Below, one piece after another: positions 7,229-14,932 of a stretch of DNA of 27,031 nucleotides. The notes under the pieces are model-generated. The model had not been told where the DNA came from. It did no database searches and was given only the letters and a program-made list of their open reading frames with translations. Every line of letters begins with the position of its first letter. The stretch's first letter is position 1. The position numbers and the translations under genes are program-made. This DNA comes from DATBMA01 sp036555105. GTDB lineage: Bacteria; Actinomycetota; Acidimicrobiia; Spongiisociales; ZC4RG35. The DNA is taken from positions 1 through 27,031 of the forward strand of contig DATBMA010000037.1 of assembly GCA_036555105.1 (NCBI GenBank), given 5' to 3'.

Positions 7229-7782
7229 GCCCTCGTCTCAAGGACACCTATCGGGATGACATCGCTCCGGCTCTGCAGAAGAGCCTGGGGCTGGCCAACC
7301 CGATGGAGACCCCGCGGCTTCAGAAGATCGTCGTGAATATGGGGGTGGGCGGGGCCGTTACCGATCGTCGCCAGATCGAGTCGGCGATGGACGAGCTCGG
7401 CCTCATCACCGGCCAGAAGCCACGGCTCAACTCCGCCCGGCGCTCGATCGCCGGATTCAAGCTGCGCGAGGGGATGCCGGTCGGCGCCTCCGTCACGTTG
7501 CGGGGGGCCCGAATGTGGGAGTTCTTCGACCGCCTGGTGGCCGTTGCGATTCCCCGTATCCGCGACTTCCGCGGCCTCAATCCCCGCTCATTCGACGGCC
7601 GCGGGAACTACACCTTCGGCGTCACCGAGCAACTCATCTTCCCCGAGATCGACTTCGATCGGGTGACGGCAGTGAGGGGCATGGACATCACCATTTGCAC
7701 CTCGACCAATAACGACGATTACGCCCGGGCCCTCCTGGAGGCGATGGGGTTCCCGTTCCGTCGACAGGAAGCAAGGGCGTAG
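7225..7782 (+). CDS. rplE: 50S ribosomal protein L5
   Basis: L5 binds 5S rRNA and contacts P-site tRNA. The 185-aa protein shows LQKIVVNMGVGGAV, the central SIAGFKLREGMPVGASVTLRG, and RDFRGLNPRSFDGRGNYTFG followed by a DFDRV segment. The GTG start gives a GTGA overlap with rplX and the expected N-terminus (SPRLKDTYRDDI). Its TAG lies within the strong Shine-Dalgarno of rpsN. Confidence 0.98.
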   Translation: MSPRLKDTYRDDIAPALQKSLGLANPMETPRLQKIVVNMGVGGAVTDRRQIESAMDELGLITGQKPRLNSARRSIAGFKLREGMPVGASVTLRGARMWEFFDRLVAVAIPRIRDFRGLNPRSFDGRGNYTFGVTEQLIFPEIDFDRVTAVRGMDITICTSTNNDDYARALLEAMGFPFRRQEARA

Positions 7783-7790
7783 GAGGGCAG

Positions 7791-7976
7791 ATGGCCAAGA
7801 CATCGATGATCGTGCGAGCCAATCGGAAGCCGAAGTTCAAGGCTCGCGGCTACAACCGCTGCCGACGGTGCGGCCGGGCTCGCGCCTACCTTCGTGACTT
7901 CGGCATGTGTCGGATATGCGTCCGCCAACTCGCCCTCAACGGTGAGCTCCCCGGGGTGCGAAAGGCGTCGTGGTAG
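7791..7976 (+). CDS. rpsN: 30S ribosomal protein S14, zinc type (S14Z)
   Basis: S14 is a head protein needed late in 30S assembly. The short 61-residue form with two CxxC pairs (C24/C27 and C40/C43) is the zinc-binding type, found in this position of the cluster in Actinobacteria and Firmicutes; the long zinc-free form is about 100 aa. The ATG at 7791 is preceded by the strong Shine-Dalgarno AGGAGGG at 7781-7787, which overlaps the rplE stop. Confidence 0.98.
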   Translation: MAKTSMIVRANRKPKFKARGYNRCRRCGRARAYLRDFGMCRICVRQLALNGELPGVRKASW

Positions 7977-7978
7977 CG

Positions 7979-8374
7979 ATGATGACTGACCCGATTGCCG
8001 ACATGCTCACCCGGATCCGCAACGCCCAGGCGGTCCGACACGCCGACGTGACCCTTCCCACCTCGGGACTCAAAGAGGGGATTGCCGGGATCCTGGCCAG
8101 CGAGGGCTACATCGACCGCTTCGAGGTCACCGGAGAGGGGACCAAGCGCAACCTCACCCTGGTCCTTCGCTATGGGCCTCGCCGCGCCGGCGCCATCAAC
8201 GGGCTGCGCCGCGTCTCCAAGCCCGGCCACCGGGTGTACCGGGATGCCTCCAGCCTCCCGAGGGTTCTTGGGGGACTCGGCGTTGCCGTCGTCTCCACTT
8301 CCCAGGGCCTGCTTCCCGATCGTGAAGCCCGTCGCCGCCGCCTGGGTGGCGAGGTCATTTGCGAGGTTTGGTGA
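7979..8374 (+). CDS. rpsH: 30S ribosomal protein S8
   Basis: S8 is a central-domain 16S-binding protein; in Enterobacteria it represses the spc operon. The product (131 aa from ATG 7979) begins MTDPIADMLTRIRNAQ after the first Met and has the C-terminal motif GEVICEVW. The usual STSKGVMTDREAR block reads STSQGLLPDREAR, a small departure. ATG 7982 and GTG 7970 are alternative starts that change the N-terminus by one to three residues. No good Shine-Dalgarno is visible, so coupling with rpsN is likely. Confidence 0.96.
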   Translation: MMTDPIADMLTRIRNAQAVRHADVTLPTSGLKEGIAGILASEGYIDRFEVTGEGTKRNLTLVLRYGPRRAGAINGLRRVSKPGHRVYRDASSLPRVLGGLGVAVVSTSQGLLPDREARRRRLGGEVICEVW

Positions 8375-8375
8375 C

Positions 8376-8915
8376 ATGAGCCGCATCGGCCAGAAGCCGG
8401 TTCCGCTCCCCTCGGGGGTCGACGTCGCCCTCTCCGGGCAATCGGTGAGGGTGAAAGGGCCCAAGGGCGAGCTCTCACGAACCTTCACCGACCGGGTGAG
8501 CGTGACCGTCGACGACGGGACCGTGTCCTTCGCCCGTGTCGACGACGCCCGTCAGACCAGGGCAATACACGGGCTCAGCCGGGCGCTTTTCGCCAACATG
8601 GTGAGGGGGGTGAGCGAGGGGTTCCGGAAGGAGCTGACCATCATCGGAGTCGGCTACCGGGCCGCCCTCAAAGGCAAGGACCTTGAGCTCCAGCTCGGGT
8701 TCAGCCACCCGGTGCAGGTCCCAGCCCCGACCGGGATCACGTTCGAGGTCCCTGAGCCGACCAAGGTGGTCGTCACCGGCATCGACAACGAGCAGGTCGG
8801 GCAGGTGGCCGCCAACATCCGCCGTCTGCGCCCGCCCGAGCCATACAAGGGCAAGGGCATCCGATACACCGGTGAGCAGGTCCGCCGCAAGGCAGGGAAG
8901 GCGGGCAAGCGATGA
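8376..8915 (+). CDS. rplF: 50S ribosomal protein L6
   Basis: L6 lies near the GTPase-associated centre. The 179-aa product starts MSRIGQKPVPLPSGV, shows the two tandem L6 folds (TIIGVGYRAALKGK at the junction) and the diagnostic PEPYKGKGIRY near the C-terminus. The same frame is open upstream to 8082, but that part overlaps rpsH and has no L6 similarity. ATG 8376, one base after the rpsH stop, is the start. Confidence 0.98.
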   Translation: MSRIGQKPVPLPSGVDVALSGQSVRVKGPKGELSRTFTDRVSVTVDDGTVSFARVDDARQTRAIHGLSRALFANMVRGVSEGFRKELTIIGVGYRAALKGKDLELQLGFSHPVQVPAPTGITFEVPEPTKVVVTGIDNEQVGQVAANIRRLRPPEPYKGKGIRYTGEQVRRKAGKAGKR

Positions 8916-9265
8916 GCCGCCCGCGTGAGGAGTCGCGCCAGCGCCGCCACCGGCGGGTGCGGAAGAACCTTCGGGGTTCCACCGGCCGTCCTCGCCTGGC
9001 GGTGTACCGGAGCAACCGATACATCTACGCCCAGCTGATCGACGACGACCAGGGGCGGACCGTGGCGGCTGCCTCTTCACAAGAGGCGGCTCTCCGACAG
9101 CGCAGCCTGACCACCGACCTCGCAGCCGAAGTGGGGACCATGCTCGCCGACCGTGCCAAGCAGGCCGGGGTCGAGCGGGCCGTCTTCGACCGGGGCGGAT
9201 ACAAGTACCACGGCCGGGTCAAGGCCCTGGCCGATGCCGCCCGCGCGGCCGGACTGGAATTCTGA
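8912..9265 (+). CDS. rplR: 50S ribosomal protein L18
   Basis: L18 binds 5S rRNA together with L5. The 117-aa protein has a very basic N-terminus (RQRRHRRVRKNLRGS), then GRPRLAVYRSNRYIYAQLIDD and FDRGGYKYHGRVKALADAAR, ending GLEF. It overlaps the rplF stop by ATGA. Confidence 0.98.
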   Translation: MSRPREESRQRRHRRVRKNLRGSTGRPRLAVYRSNRYIYAQLIDDDQGRTVAAASSQEAALRQRSLTTDLAAEVGTMLADRAKQAGVERAVFDRGGYKYHGRVKALADAARAAGLEF

Positions 9266-9273
9266 GGAGAGAC

Positions 9274-9813
9274 ATGGCGGACACGCAGTTCGACGAAAGG
9301 GTGATCAACATCAACCGGGTCGCCAAGGTGACCAAGGGCGCCAAGCGCTTCAGCTTCACCGCGCTGGTGGCGGTCGGGGATGGAAATGGCAAGGTTGGGG
9401 TGGGTTACGGCAAGGCCCGCGAGGTCCCTTCTGCCATCCAGAAGGCCATGGAGGCCGCCAGAAGGGCGATGGTGGTCATCCCCCTGGCAGGCACCACCCT
9501 CGTCCACCAGACGATCGGCCAGCACGGGGCTTCCCGGGTCATCATCAAGCCGGCCGCCCCCGGCACCGGTGTCATCGCCGGAGGGGCGGTACGTCAGATC
9601 CTGGAGGCGGCCGGAGTCAAGGACGCCTTGGCCAAGTCCCTCGGCTCGCCCACCCACATCAATGTCGCCAAGGCCGCCCTCAACGCCCTCACCTCGCAGC
9701 AGCGGCCCGAGGAAGTTGCGGCCCGCCGGGGCAAGCGTCCCGAAGAGGTGACGCCGCCTGCGGTGCTGGCCGCATACCGGTCGACCGAAGCCATGCGGGC
9801 CAGGACCCAGTGA
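9274..9813 (+). CDS. rpsE: 30S ribosomal protein S5
   Basis: S5 is involved in translational accuracy and mRNA unwinding at the entry channel. The 179-aa protein has the N-terminal double-stranded RNA-binding fold (RVAKVTKGAKRFSFTALVAV, GDGNGKVGVGYGKAREV) and the C-terminal fold GTGVIAGGAVRQILEAAGV with LGSPTHINVAKA. The Shine-Dalgarno GAGGAGA at 9264-9270 is well placed for ATG 9274. A short Glu/Arg-rich C-terminal extension follows the core. Confidence 0.98.
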   Translation: MADTQFDERVININRVAKVTKGAKRFSFTALVAVGDGNGKVGVGYGKAREVPSAIQKAMEAARRAMVVIPLAGTTLVHQTIGQHGASRVIIKPAAPGTGVIAGGAVRQILEAAGVKDALAKSLGSPTHINVAKAALNALTSQQRPEEVAARRGKRPEEVTPPAVLAAYRSTEAMRARTQ

Positions 9814-9820
9814 GCACCTC

Positions 9821-10015
9821 ATGGCTGAGAAGATGATTCGCATTACCCTTCGCAGGTCCCTGATCGGGGAGAAGCCGAAGAACCGCGCCACGGTGCAGAG
9901 CCTCGGCCTCCGCCGGGTGGGCCAGACGGTCGAGCGGCCGGATGACCCGTCCACCCAGGGCATGATCAGGCAGGTGGCCCACCTGCTCCGGACCGAGCCC
10001 GCCGATCCCGAATGA
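9821..10015 (+). CDS. rpmD: 50S ribosomal protein L30
   Basis: L30 is a small large-subunit protein present in many but not all bacteria. The 64-aa product shows IRITLRRSLIGEKPKNRAT, the family motif LGLRRVGQTVERPD and GMIRQVAHLLRTE. ATG 9821 is taken as the start; ATG 9833 would shorten it by four residues. It lies 7 nt after rpsE and overlaps rplO by ATGA. Confidence 0.96.
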   Translation: MAEKMIRITLRRSLIGEKPKNRATVQSLGLRRVGQTVERPDDPSTQGMIRQVAHLLRTEPADPE

Positions 10016-10497
10016 CAGCTTCAGACATGACCAACCGAGACGAGACCAAAGAGCAACTCCAGCTGCACCACCTTCGGCCCGCCGAAGGATCCAAGCGCGA
10101 CCCCATCCGGGTCGGGCGGGGGCGAGCCGGCAAAGGCGGGAAGACGGCAGGCCGCGGCACCAAAGGCCTGAAGGCCCGCAACAAGCTGCGCCCCGGCTTC
10201 GAAGGCGGGCAGACCCCAATAGGCATGCGCATCCCCAAGCTGCGGGGCTTCAAGAATCCCAGCAAGGCCGCGTTCGCCATCATCAATCTGGCGAACCTCA
10301 ACGACTTCCCTTCTGGCTCGAGCGTCGGCCCCGACGACCTCCGGGGCAAAGGGCTCGTCAAGCATCGGGGCCTGGTCAAGGTGCTGGCAGAGGGCGACCT
10401 CGATCGTCCGCTCCAGGTGAAGGCCCACTCCTTCTCTGCGGCCGCCAAGGCGAAGATCGAGGCGGCCGGCGGCTCGGTGGAGGTCCTCAAAAGCTGA
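10012..10497 (+). CDS. rplO: 50S ribosomal protein L15
   Basis: L15 is a late-assembly large-subunit protein. The 161-residue product contains the basic Gly-rich N-terminal arm (GSKRDPIRVGRGRAGKGGKT, AGRGTKGLKAR), FEGGQTPIGMRIPKLRGF and the C-terminal domain ending GGSVEVLKS. The start at 10012 overlaps the rpmD stop (ATGA) and leaves an N-terminus of about 20 polar residues ahead of the family's LHHLRPAEGS; a second ATG at 10027 is possible. Confidence 0.97.
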   Translation: MTASDMTNRDETKEQLQLHHLRPAEGSKRDPIRVGRGRAGKGGKTAGRGTKGLKARNKLRPGFEGGQTPIGMRIPKLRGFKNPSKAAFAIINLANLNDFPSGSSVGPDDLRGKGLVKHRGLVKVLAEGDLDRPLQVKAHSFSAAAKAKIEAAGGSVEVLKS

Positions 10498-11813
10498 TGC
10501 TGGCCACCTACCGGCACATCTTCACGATCCCCGACCTGCGCAAGCGGATCATCTTTACGCTTGCCATGTTCGCCGTGTATCGATTCGGGGCGACCCTGCC
10601 GGTGCCAGGAATCGACCTCGAGGCCGTGAGGATCTTTCAGGAACAGCAGCAGACCGGTGGGATCTACGGGCTGCTCAACCTCTTCTCCGGAGGAGCCCTC
10701 GAGCAGTTCTCGGTGTTCTCGCTCGGAATACTCCCCTACATCACGGCGTCGATCATCATGCAGTTGCTCACCGTCGTGATCCCGCGCTTGCAGGCACTGC
10801 AGGATGAGGGGGAGTCAGGCCGCAAGGTGATCACGCAGTGGACCCGCTATCTGACGGTCGCTCTCGCCTTGATCCAATCGACCGGCTTCACCTACCTGTT
10901 CCACGTCGGTCGCTTCACCAACGGGATCGACCTGGTGCCCAACTACACCCCGGGGAGGGTGGCGCTCATCGTCCTCACCATGACGGCCGGGACTGCCTTC
11001 GTGATGTGGCTCGGCGAGCTCATAACCCAACGCGGGATCGGGAACGGGATGTCGCTGATCATCTTCGTATCGATCATCAGCCAGTTCCCGTTCACCTTCG
11101 GAAGGATCTGGGGAACGACCGGAGCGGTCGGCCGGATCGGAGCGTTCATTGGGATCATCCTGGGGTTCCTGGCGATGATCGTCGCCATCATCTACATCGA
11201 CCAGGCCCAGCGCCGGATCCCGGTCTCATTTGCCAAGCGGGTTCGAGGTCGCAGGGTGATGGGAGGCCAGTCCACCTACATCCCGCTGAAGGTGAACACG
11301 GCCGGGGTGATCCCGGTCATCTTCGCCACCTCGATCTTGTTGCTGCCTTCGTTGCTGGTCACCGCCATTCCGATCAACAACCAGTTCATGCAGTCGATCT
11401 ACCGCTGGATCGACCAGAACCTGGGCGGTCGGTCTTCGGGTCAGATCAGCGGCTGGTACGTGGCGATTCTCTTCGGGTTGATCATCGCCTTCACCTACTT
11501 CTACACCGCGGTCCAGTTCGATCCAGATCGGCAGGCCGAGATGCTGCAGCGACAGGGCGGGTTCATCCCCGGAGTGCGTCCCGGCACCGCCACCGCCCGC
11601 CATCTCCGCCACATCCTCAACCGCATCACGCTGCCGGGATCAATCTTCCTGGCGACGATCGCCGTCCTGCCCACTCTGGCGGGGATGACGCTCGATGTCC
11701 CGATCAGCTTCTCCGGCGTCTCGATCCTGATCGTGGTGGGAGTCGCGCTCGAGACGATGAAGCAGATCGAGAGCCAATTGACCATGCGCAACTATGAGGG
11801 CTTCCTCAGGTGA
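10497..11813 (+). CDS. secY: Protein translocase subunit SecY
   Basis: SecY is the pore-forming subunit of the SecYEG translocon in the inner membrane. The 438-aa protein has normal length and about ten hydrophobic segments. Landmarks include FAVYRFGATLPVPGID (TM1 and start of the plug region), the signature GILPYITASIIMQLL, ELITQRGIGNGMSLIIF, and the cytoplasmic loops FAKRVRGRRVMGGQSTYIPLK and GFIPGVRPGTAT with the ribosome/SecA-binding arginines. The C-terminus is MRNYEGFLR. The ATG shares a base with the rplO stop (TGATG). Confidence 0.99.
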   Translation: MLATYRHIFTIPDLRKRIIFTLAMFAVYRFGATLPVPGIDLEAVRIFQEQQQTGGIYGLLNLFSGGALEQFSVFSLGILPYITASIIMQLLTVVIPRLQALQDEGESGRKVITQWTRYLTVALALIQSTGFTYLFHVGRFTNGIDLVPNYTPGRVALIVLTMTAGTAFVMWLGELITQRGIGNGMSLIIFVSIISQFPFTFGRIWGTTGAVGRIGAFIGIILGFLAMIVAIIYIDQAQRRIPVSFAKRVRGRRVMGGQSTYIPLKVNTAGVIPVIFATSILLLPSLLVTAIPINNQFMQSIYRWIDQNLGGRSSGQISGWYVAILFGLIIAFTYFYTAVQFDPDRQAEMLQRQGGFIPGVRPGTATARHLRHILNRITLPGSIFLATIAVLPTLAGMTLDVPISFSGVSILIVVGVALETMKQIESQLTMRNYEGFLR

Positions 11814-12355
11814 GGCTGCTCCTGATAGGGCCGCCTGGATCGGGCAAAGGCACCCAGGCCGAGAGGCTGGCCAAGATCAAGGAAATCGCTCACATCTCCA
11901 CCGGAGAAATGTTCCGTGAGCAGATGGAGGCGGGCACCGACCTCGGCAAGCGGGTCAAGGACATCGTCGAGAGCGGCGCATACGTGCCCGACGAGGTGAC
12001 GGTCGAGATGCTGGCCGAGCGACTGGCCGCTCCCGATGCCCAGCCCGGCTTCATCCTGGACGGGTTCCCCCGCACACTGCCTCAGCTGAGCGCCCTGGAC
12101 GGCCTGCTGGGAGAGACCGGCCTGGACCGGGTGGTGGTGCTCGAAGTCGATGACGACCTCCTCCTGGGGAGGATGCTGCAGAGGGGCCGCGACGACGACA
12201 CCGAGGGCACGATCCGGGGCCGCTTCGAGCTCTATCGGGACCAGACCGCCCCGCTCATCGAGATCTACGAGCAACGCGGCTTGGTTTCCACCGTCGACGG
12301 CGGTGGGACGATCGAGGAAGTCACCGATCGAATCGTGGAGGCGCTGGGCGGGTGA
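11810..12355 (+). CDS. adk: Adenylate kinase, short-LID form
   Basis: Adenylate kinase converts ATP and AMP into two ADP. The 181-residue product is the short form that lacks the zinc-type LID insertion. The P-loop GPPGSGKGT (7-15), the AMP-site region STGEMFRE, the DGFPRT motif (84-89) and the arginine-rich short LID (RGRDDDTEGTIRGRFELY) are all present. The GTG start overlaps the secY stop as GTGA; the P-loop seven residues later confirms it. The place between secY and map is conserved in Gram-positive bacteria. Confidence 0.98.
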   Translation: MRLLLIGPPGSGKGTQAERLAKIKEIAHISTGEMFREQMEAGTDLGKRVKDIVESGAYVPDEVTVEMLAERLAAPDAQPGFILDGFPRTLPQLSALDGLLGETGLDRVVVLEVDDDLLLGRMLQRGRDDDTEGTIRGRFELYRDQTAPLIEIYEQRGLVSTVDGGGTIEEVTDRIVEALGG

Positions 12356-12359
12356 GCCG

Positions 12360-13148
12360 TTGATCACGATCAAGTCCGAGCGCGAGTTCGCAAAGATGGC
12401 CAAGGCCGGTGCCTGCGTGGCGGCCATCCACCGGGCGGTCAAAGATGCTGCGCTCCCCGGGGTCACCATGCTCGAGCTCGACCGGATCGCCGCCAGGGTG
12501 ATCGACGCCCATGGCTGTACCCCGTCGTTCCTCAACTACCGGGGCACCTACCCGGCCACCATCTGCACCTCGCCCAACGAGGTGGTGGTGCACGGTATCC
12601 CCGGTGAGTATCGGCTCAAGGAGGGCGATGTCCTCTCGATCGACGCAGGGGCGATCTATGAGGGCTTTCACGGCGACGCCGCCTTCACCGTCGGGGTGGG
12701 GTCGGTGGCGCCCAAGGCGGCCGCACTGATCGCCGCCACCGAAGAGGGGATGTGGGCCGGGATCAGGGCGGTGGCAGCAGGAGCCCGTCTCGGCGACATC
12801 GCCGCGGCGGTCCAGGCGGTTGGGGACGCCGGCGGCTACGGGATCGTCCGCGAATACGTCGGGCACGGGATCGGGCGCCAGATGCACGAGGACCCCCAGA
12901 TCCCGAACGTGGGGACGGCCGGCAGCGGCCTTCGGCTCCGGGCCGGGATGGCTTTGTGCATCGAACCGATGTTCAACCTGGGAACATGGGAAACGGTGTT
13001 GGATCCAGACGGATGGACCGTCAGGACGGCCGATGGATCGGTCTCGGCCCACTTCGAACACACCGTGGCCATCACCAAGAAGGGAGTGTTGATCTTCACT
13101 GCCGCCGAGGCCCCGGTGGACTTGGTTGAAGTGAGCACCAATGGCTAA
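12360..13148 (+). CDS. map: Methionine aminopeptidase, type I
   Basis: The enzyme removes the initiator methionine from nascent proteins. The 262-residue product has all five metal ligands: D95 (SIDAG), D106 (HGDAA), H169 (VGHGIG), E202 (IEPMF) and E233 (FEHTV), plus substrate-binding His79. The frame is open far upstream within adk, with no ATG or GTG near the family N-terminus. TTG 12360, 4 nt after the adk stop and preceded by GGGTGAG, yields the expected MITIKSEREFAKM. The last codons overlap infA by 8 nt. Confidence 0.96.
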   Translation: MITIKSEREFAKMAKAGACVAAIHRAVKDAALPGVTMLELDRIAARVIDAHGCTPSFLNYRGTYPATICTSPNEVVVHGIPGEYRLKEGDVLSIDAGAIYEGFHGDAAFTVGVGSVAPKAAALIAATEEGMWAGIRAVAAGARLGDIAAAVQAVGDAGGYGIVREYVGHGIGRQMHEDPQIPNVGTAGSGLRLRAGMALCIEPMFNLGTWETVLDPDGWTVRTADGSVSAHFEHTVAITKKGVLIFTAAEAPVDLVEVSTNG

Positions 13149-13404
13149 TATCAACCGCCGGACTTCTGGGCCTCCGCCTGACCTCTCCGACCAGGAAGAC
13201 GTCGTTCGGGTCCAAGGCACCGTCGCTCAAAACCTTCCGAACGCCACGTTCAAGGTGTTGATAGATGGCGGCCTCGAGGTCCTCGCCCACGTGTCGGGGA
13301 AGATGAGGATGCGCCGCATCCGAATCTTGCCCGGCGACCGGGTCGACGTCGAGCTTTCGACATATGACCCCAGCCGTGGCCGGATTGTTTGGAGATATCG
13401 ATGA
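13141..13404 (+). CDS. infA: Translation initiation factor IF-1
   Basis: IF-1 occupies the A site during initiation. The OB-fold core runs from VVRVQGTVAQNLPNATFKV through VLAHVSGKMRMRRIRILPGDRV to GRIVWRYR. At 87 aa it is about 14 residues longer than the usual 72-73. The extra N-terminal segment is polar (ANINRRTSGPPPDLSDQE). The ATG lies inside the map reading frame. A later start would have to be internal and none is evident, so the extension looks genuine, although its start is not proven. Confidence 0.95.
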   Translation: MANINRRTSGPPPDLSDQEDVVRVQGTVAQNLPNATFKVLIDGGLEVLAHVSGKMRMRRIRILPGDRVDVELSTYDPSRGRIVWRYR

Positions 13405-13514
13405 AGATCAGACCGTCAACAAAGAAGATGTGCGAGAAGTGCCGGATCATCCGTCGGCACGGCCGGGTTTGGGTCATCTGTTCGAACCCTCGTCACAAGC
13501 AGCGACAGGGCTGA
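13401..13514 (+). CDS. rpmJ: 50S ribosomal protein L36, zinc form
   Basis: L36 is a tiny zinc-ribbon protein of the large subunit. This 37-residue gene starts with an ATG that overlaps the infA stop (ATGA) and encodes MKIRPSTKKMCEKCRIIRR and onward to a GLN-rich KQRQG end. The zinc ligands C11, C14, C27 and H32 are intact (the C+ type). Its place between infA and rpsM is standard. Confidence 0.97.
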   Translation: MKIRPSTKKMCEKCRIIRRHGRVWVICSNPRHKQRQG

Positions 13515-13518
13515 TCTG

Positions 13519-13896
13519 ATGGCGCGCATCGCCGGCGTCGACCTTCCTCGCCAGAAGCGGCTCGAGATCGGTCTGACCTACATCTACGGGATCGGGCGCA
13601 CCCGCTCTTTGGAGATCTGCGGCTCTCTCGGCGTCGATCCCGGCACCAAGGTCAAGGACCTGACCGAAGAGGAGGCGGCGCGTATCCGTCGTCACATCGA
13701 GCAGAACTATCAGGTCGAGGGCGACCTGAGACGCGAGGTGCAGCAGAACATCAAGCGCAAGGTCGAGATCGGCACGTATCAGGGGATGCGGCACCGCCGC
13801 GGCCTCCCGGTCCACGGGCAGCGCACCCACACCAACGCCCGCACTCGTAAAGGCCCCCGCGTGGCCATCGCAGGCAAGAAGAAGCTGAAGAAGTAG
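13519..13896 (+). CDS. rpsM: 30S ribosomal protein S13
   Basis: S13 forms inter-subunit bridges and contacts P-site tRNA. The 125-aa protein opens MARIAGVDLPRQKRLEIGL, contains the helix-hairpin-helix YIYGIGRTRS and the basic GMRHRRGLPVHGQRTHTNAR segment, and ends in a Lys-rich tail. It is first of the alpha-operon ribosomal genes, 4 nt after rpmJ. Confidence 0.98.
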   Translation: MARIAGVDLPRQKRLEIGLTYIYGIGRTRSLEICGSLGVDPGTKVKDLTEEEAARIRRHIEQNYQVEGDLRREVQQNIKRKVEIGTYQGMRHRRGLPVHGQRTHTNARTRKGPRVAIAGKKKLKK

Positions 13897-13905
13897 GTAG
13901 GACTG

Positions 13906-14301
13906 GTGGCAAAGCAAGAAGGCCAGAAGCGAGTCCGGCGACGCGAGCGCAAGAACATCGCTCACGGCCAGGCTCACATCAAGGCGAGCTTCAACAACAC
14001 GATCATCACCATCACCGACCAGACCGGCAACGCCGTGGTCTGGACGTCGGGTGGCGCCGTCGGGTTCAAGGGTTCCCGCAAGTCGACTCCCTATGCCGCC
14101 CAGGTGGCGGCGGAGGAGGCAGCCAGGCGGGCAGGCGAACACGGCATCCGCAAGCTCGACGTCATCGTCTCCGGCACCGGCTCCGGCCGGGATACCGCGG
14201 TCCGCACACTCCAGAACATGGGCATGGAGGTCACCTACATCCGCGACATCACCCCGATCCCCCATAACGGCTGTCGTCCCAAGAAGCGGCGGAGGGGCTG
14301 A
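13906..14301 (+). CDS. rpsK: 30S ribosomal protein S11
   Basis: S11 lies on the platform near the E site. The 131-residue protein contains HIKASFNNTIITITD, GNAVVWTSGGAVGFKGSRKS, TPYAAQVAAE and the C-terminal RDITPIPHNGCRPKKRRR. The GTG at 13906 is preceded by a purine-rich AGGTAGGA stretch and gives the expected N-terminus. Confidence 0.98.
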   Translation: MAKQEGQKRVRRRERKNIAHGQAHIKASFNNTIITITDQTGNAVVWTSGGAVGFKGSRKSTPYAAQVAAEEAARRAGEHGIRKLDVIVSGTGSGRDTAVRTLQNMGMEVTYIRDITPIPHNGCRPKKRRRG

Positions 14302-14304
14302 GCC

Positions 14305-14910
14305 TTGGCCCGTTACACCGGCCCTCGTCATCGCGCCTGCCGGCGTGCCCGGACCCCGCTATGCCAGTCGAAGCGGTGCCCGGTCGATCGTCGCCCCTAC
14401 CCGCCCGGCCAGCACGGCCGTGCCCGCACGAAGGAGACCGACTACCAGGTGCAGCTGCGCGAAAAGCAGAAGCTCCGCACCATGTACGGGATCCTCGAGC
14501 GGCAGTTCCGCAACTACTACCAGCTGGCCGCCCGTCAGCCCGGCATCACCGGTGAGAACCTGTTGCGCTTGCTCGAGTCGAGGCTGGACAACGTCGTGTG
14601 GCGCTCGGGTTTCGCTGCAACCAGGCCCCAGGCCCGCCAGCTGGTCAACCACGGCCACTTCATGGTCAATGGCAAGAAGGTCGACATTCCGTCCTATCGG
14701 GTCCGGCCGGGAGACTCCGTCGCCCTCAAAGACCGAAGCCATGACCTGATCCTGGTCCAGCACTCGTTTGACACCTCCGGTCGGGTGGTCCCGGAGTGGC
14801 TGGAAGTCGATCAGGAAAACCGCAAGGTCTCAGTCCGCTCGCTGCCTGGCCGTGCCGACATCGACACAGCCATCAACGAGCAGATAATCGTCGAGCTGTA
14901 CTCCAAGTAG
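14305..14910 (+). CDS. rpsD: 30S ribosomal protein S4
   Basis: S4 nucleates 30S assembly and helps proofreading. The 201-aa protein has RPYPPGQHGRARTKETDYQVQ, the S4-type RNA-binding domain starting LLESRLDNVVWRSGFA (VNHGHFMVNGKKVDIPSY) and a normal C-terminus. The start is TTG 14305, giving MARYTGPRHRACRRART, with GGAGGGG about 10 nt upstream. The N-terminal zinc site is altered: instead of four cysteines with a long spacer it has His9, Cys12, Cys20 and Cys25, with the spacer shortened to seven residues. Confidence 0.97.
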   Translation: MARYTGPRHRACRRARTPLCQSKRCPVDRRPYPPGQHGRARTKETDYQVQLREKQKLRTMYGILERQFRNYYQLAARQPGITGENLLRLLESRLDNVVWRSGFAATRPQARQLVNHGHFMVNGKKVDIPSYRVRPGDSVALKDRSHDLILVQHSFDTSGRVVPEWLEVDQENRKVSVRSLPGRADIDTAINEQIIVELYSK

Positions 14911-14917
14911 CCCCCCA

Positions 14918-14931
14918 AGAGGTGATCTAGC
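14918..14931 (+). promoter_or_regulatory. Extended Shine-Dalgarno of rpoA
   Basis: AGAGGTGATCTAGC just before the GTG of rpoA matches the complement of the conserved bacterial 16S 3' tail (AGGAGGTGATCCAGC) at all but two positions. The pairing therefore extends beyond the usual six bases. It supports GTG 14933 as the start (one base after this tract) and suggests efficient initiation on rpoA independent of rpsD. Confidence 0.6.
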
Positions 14932-14932
14932 A

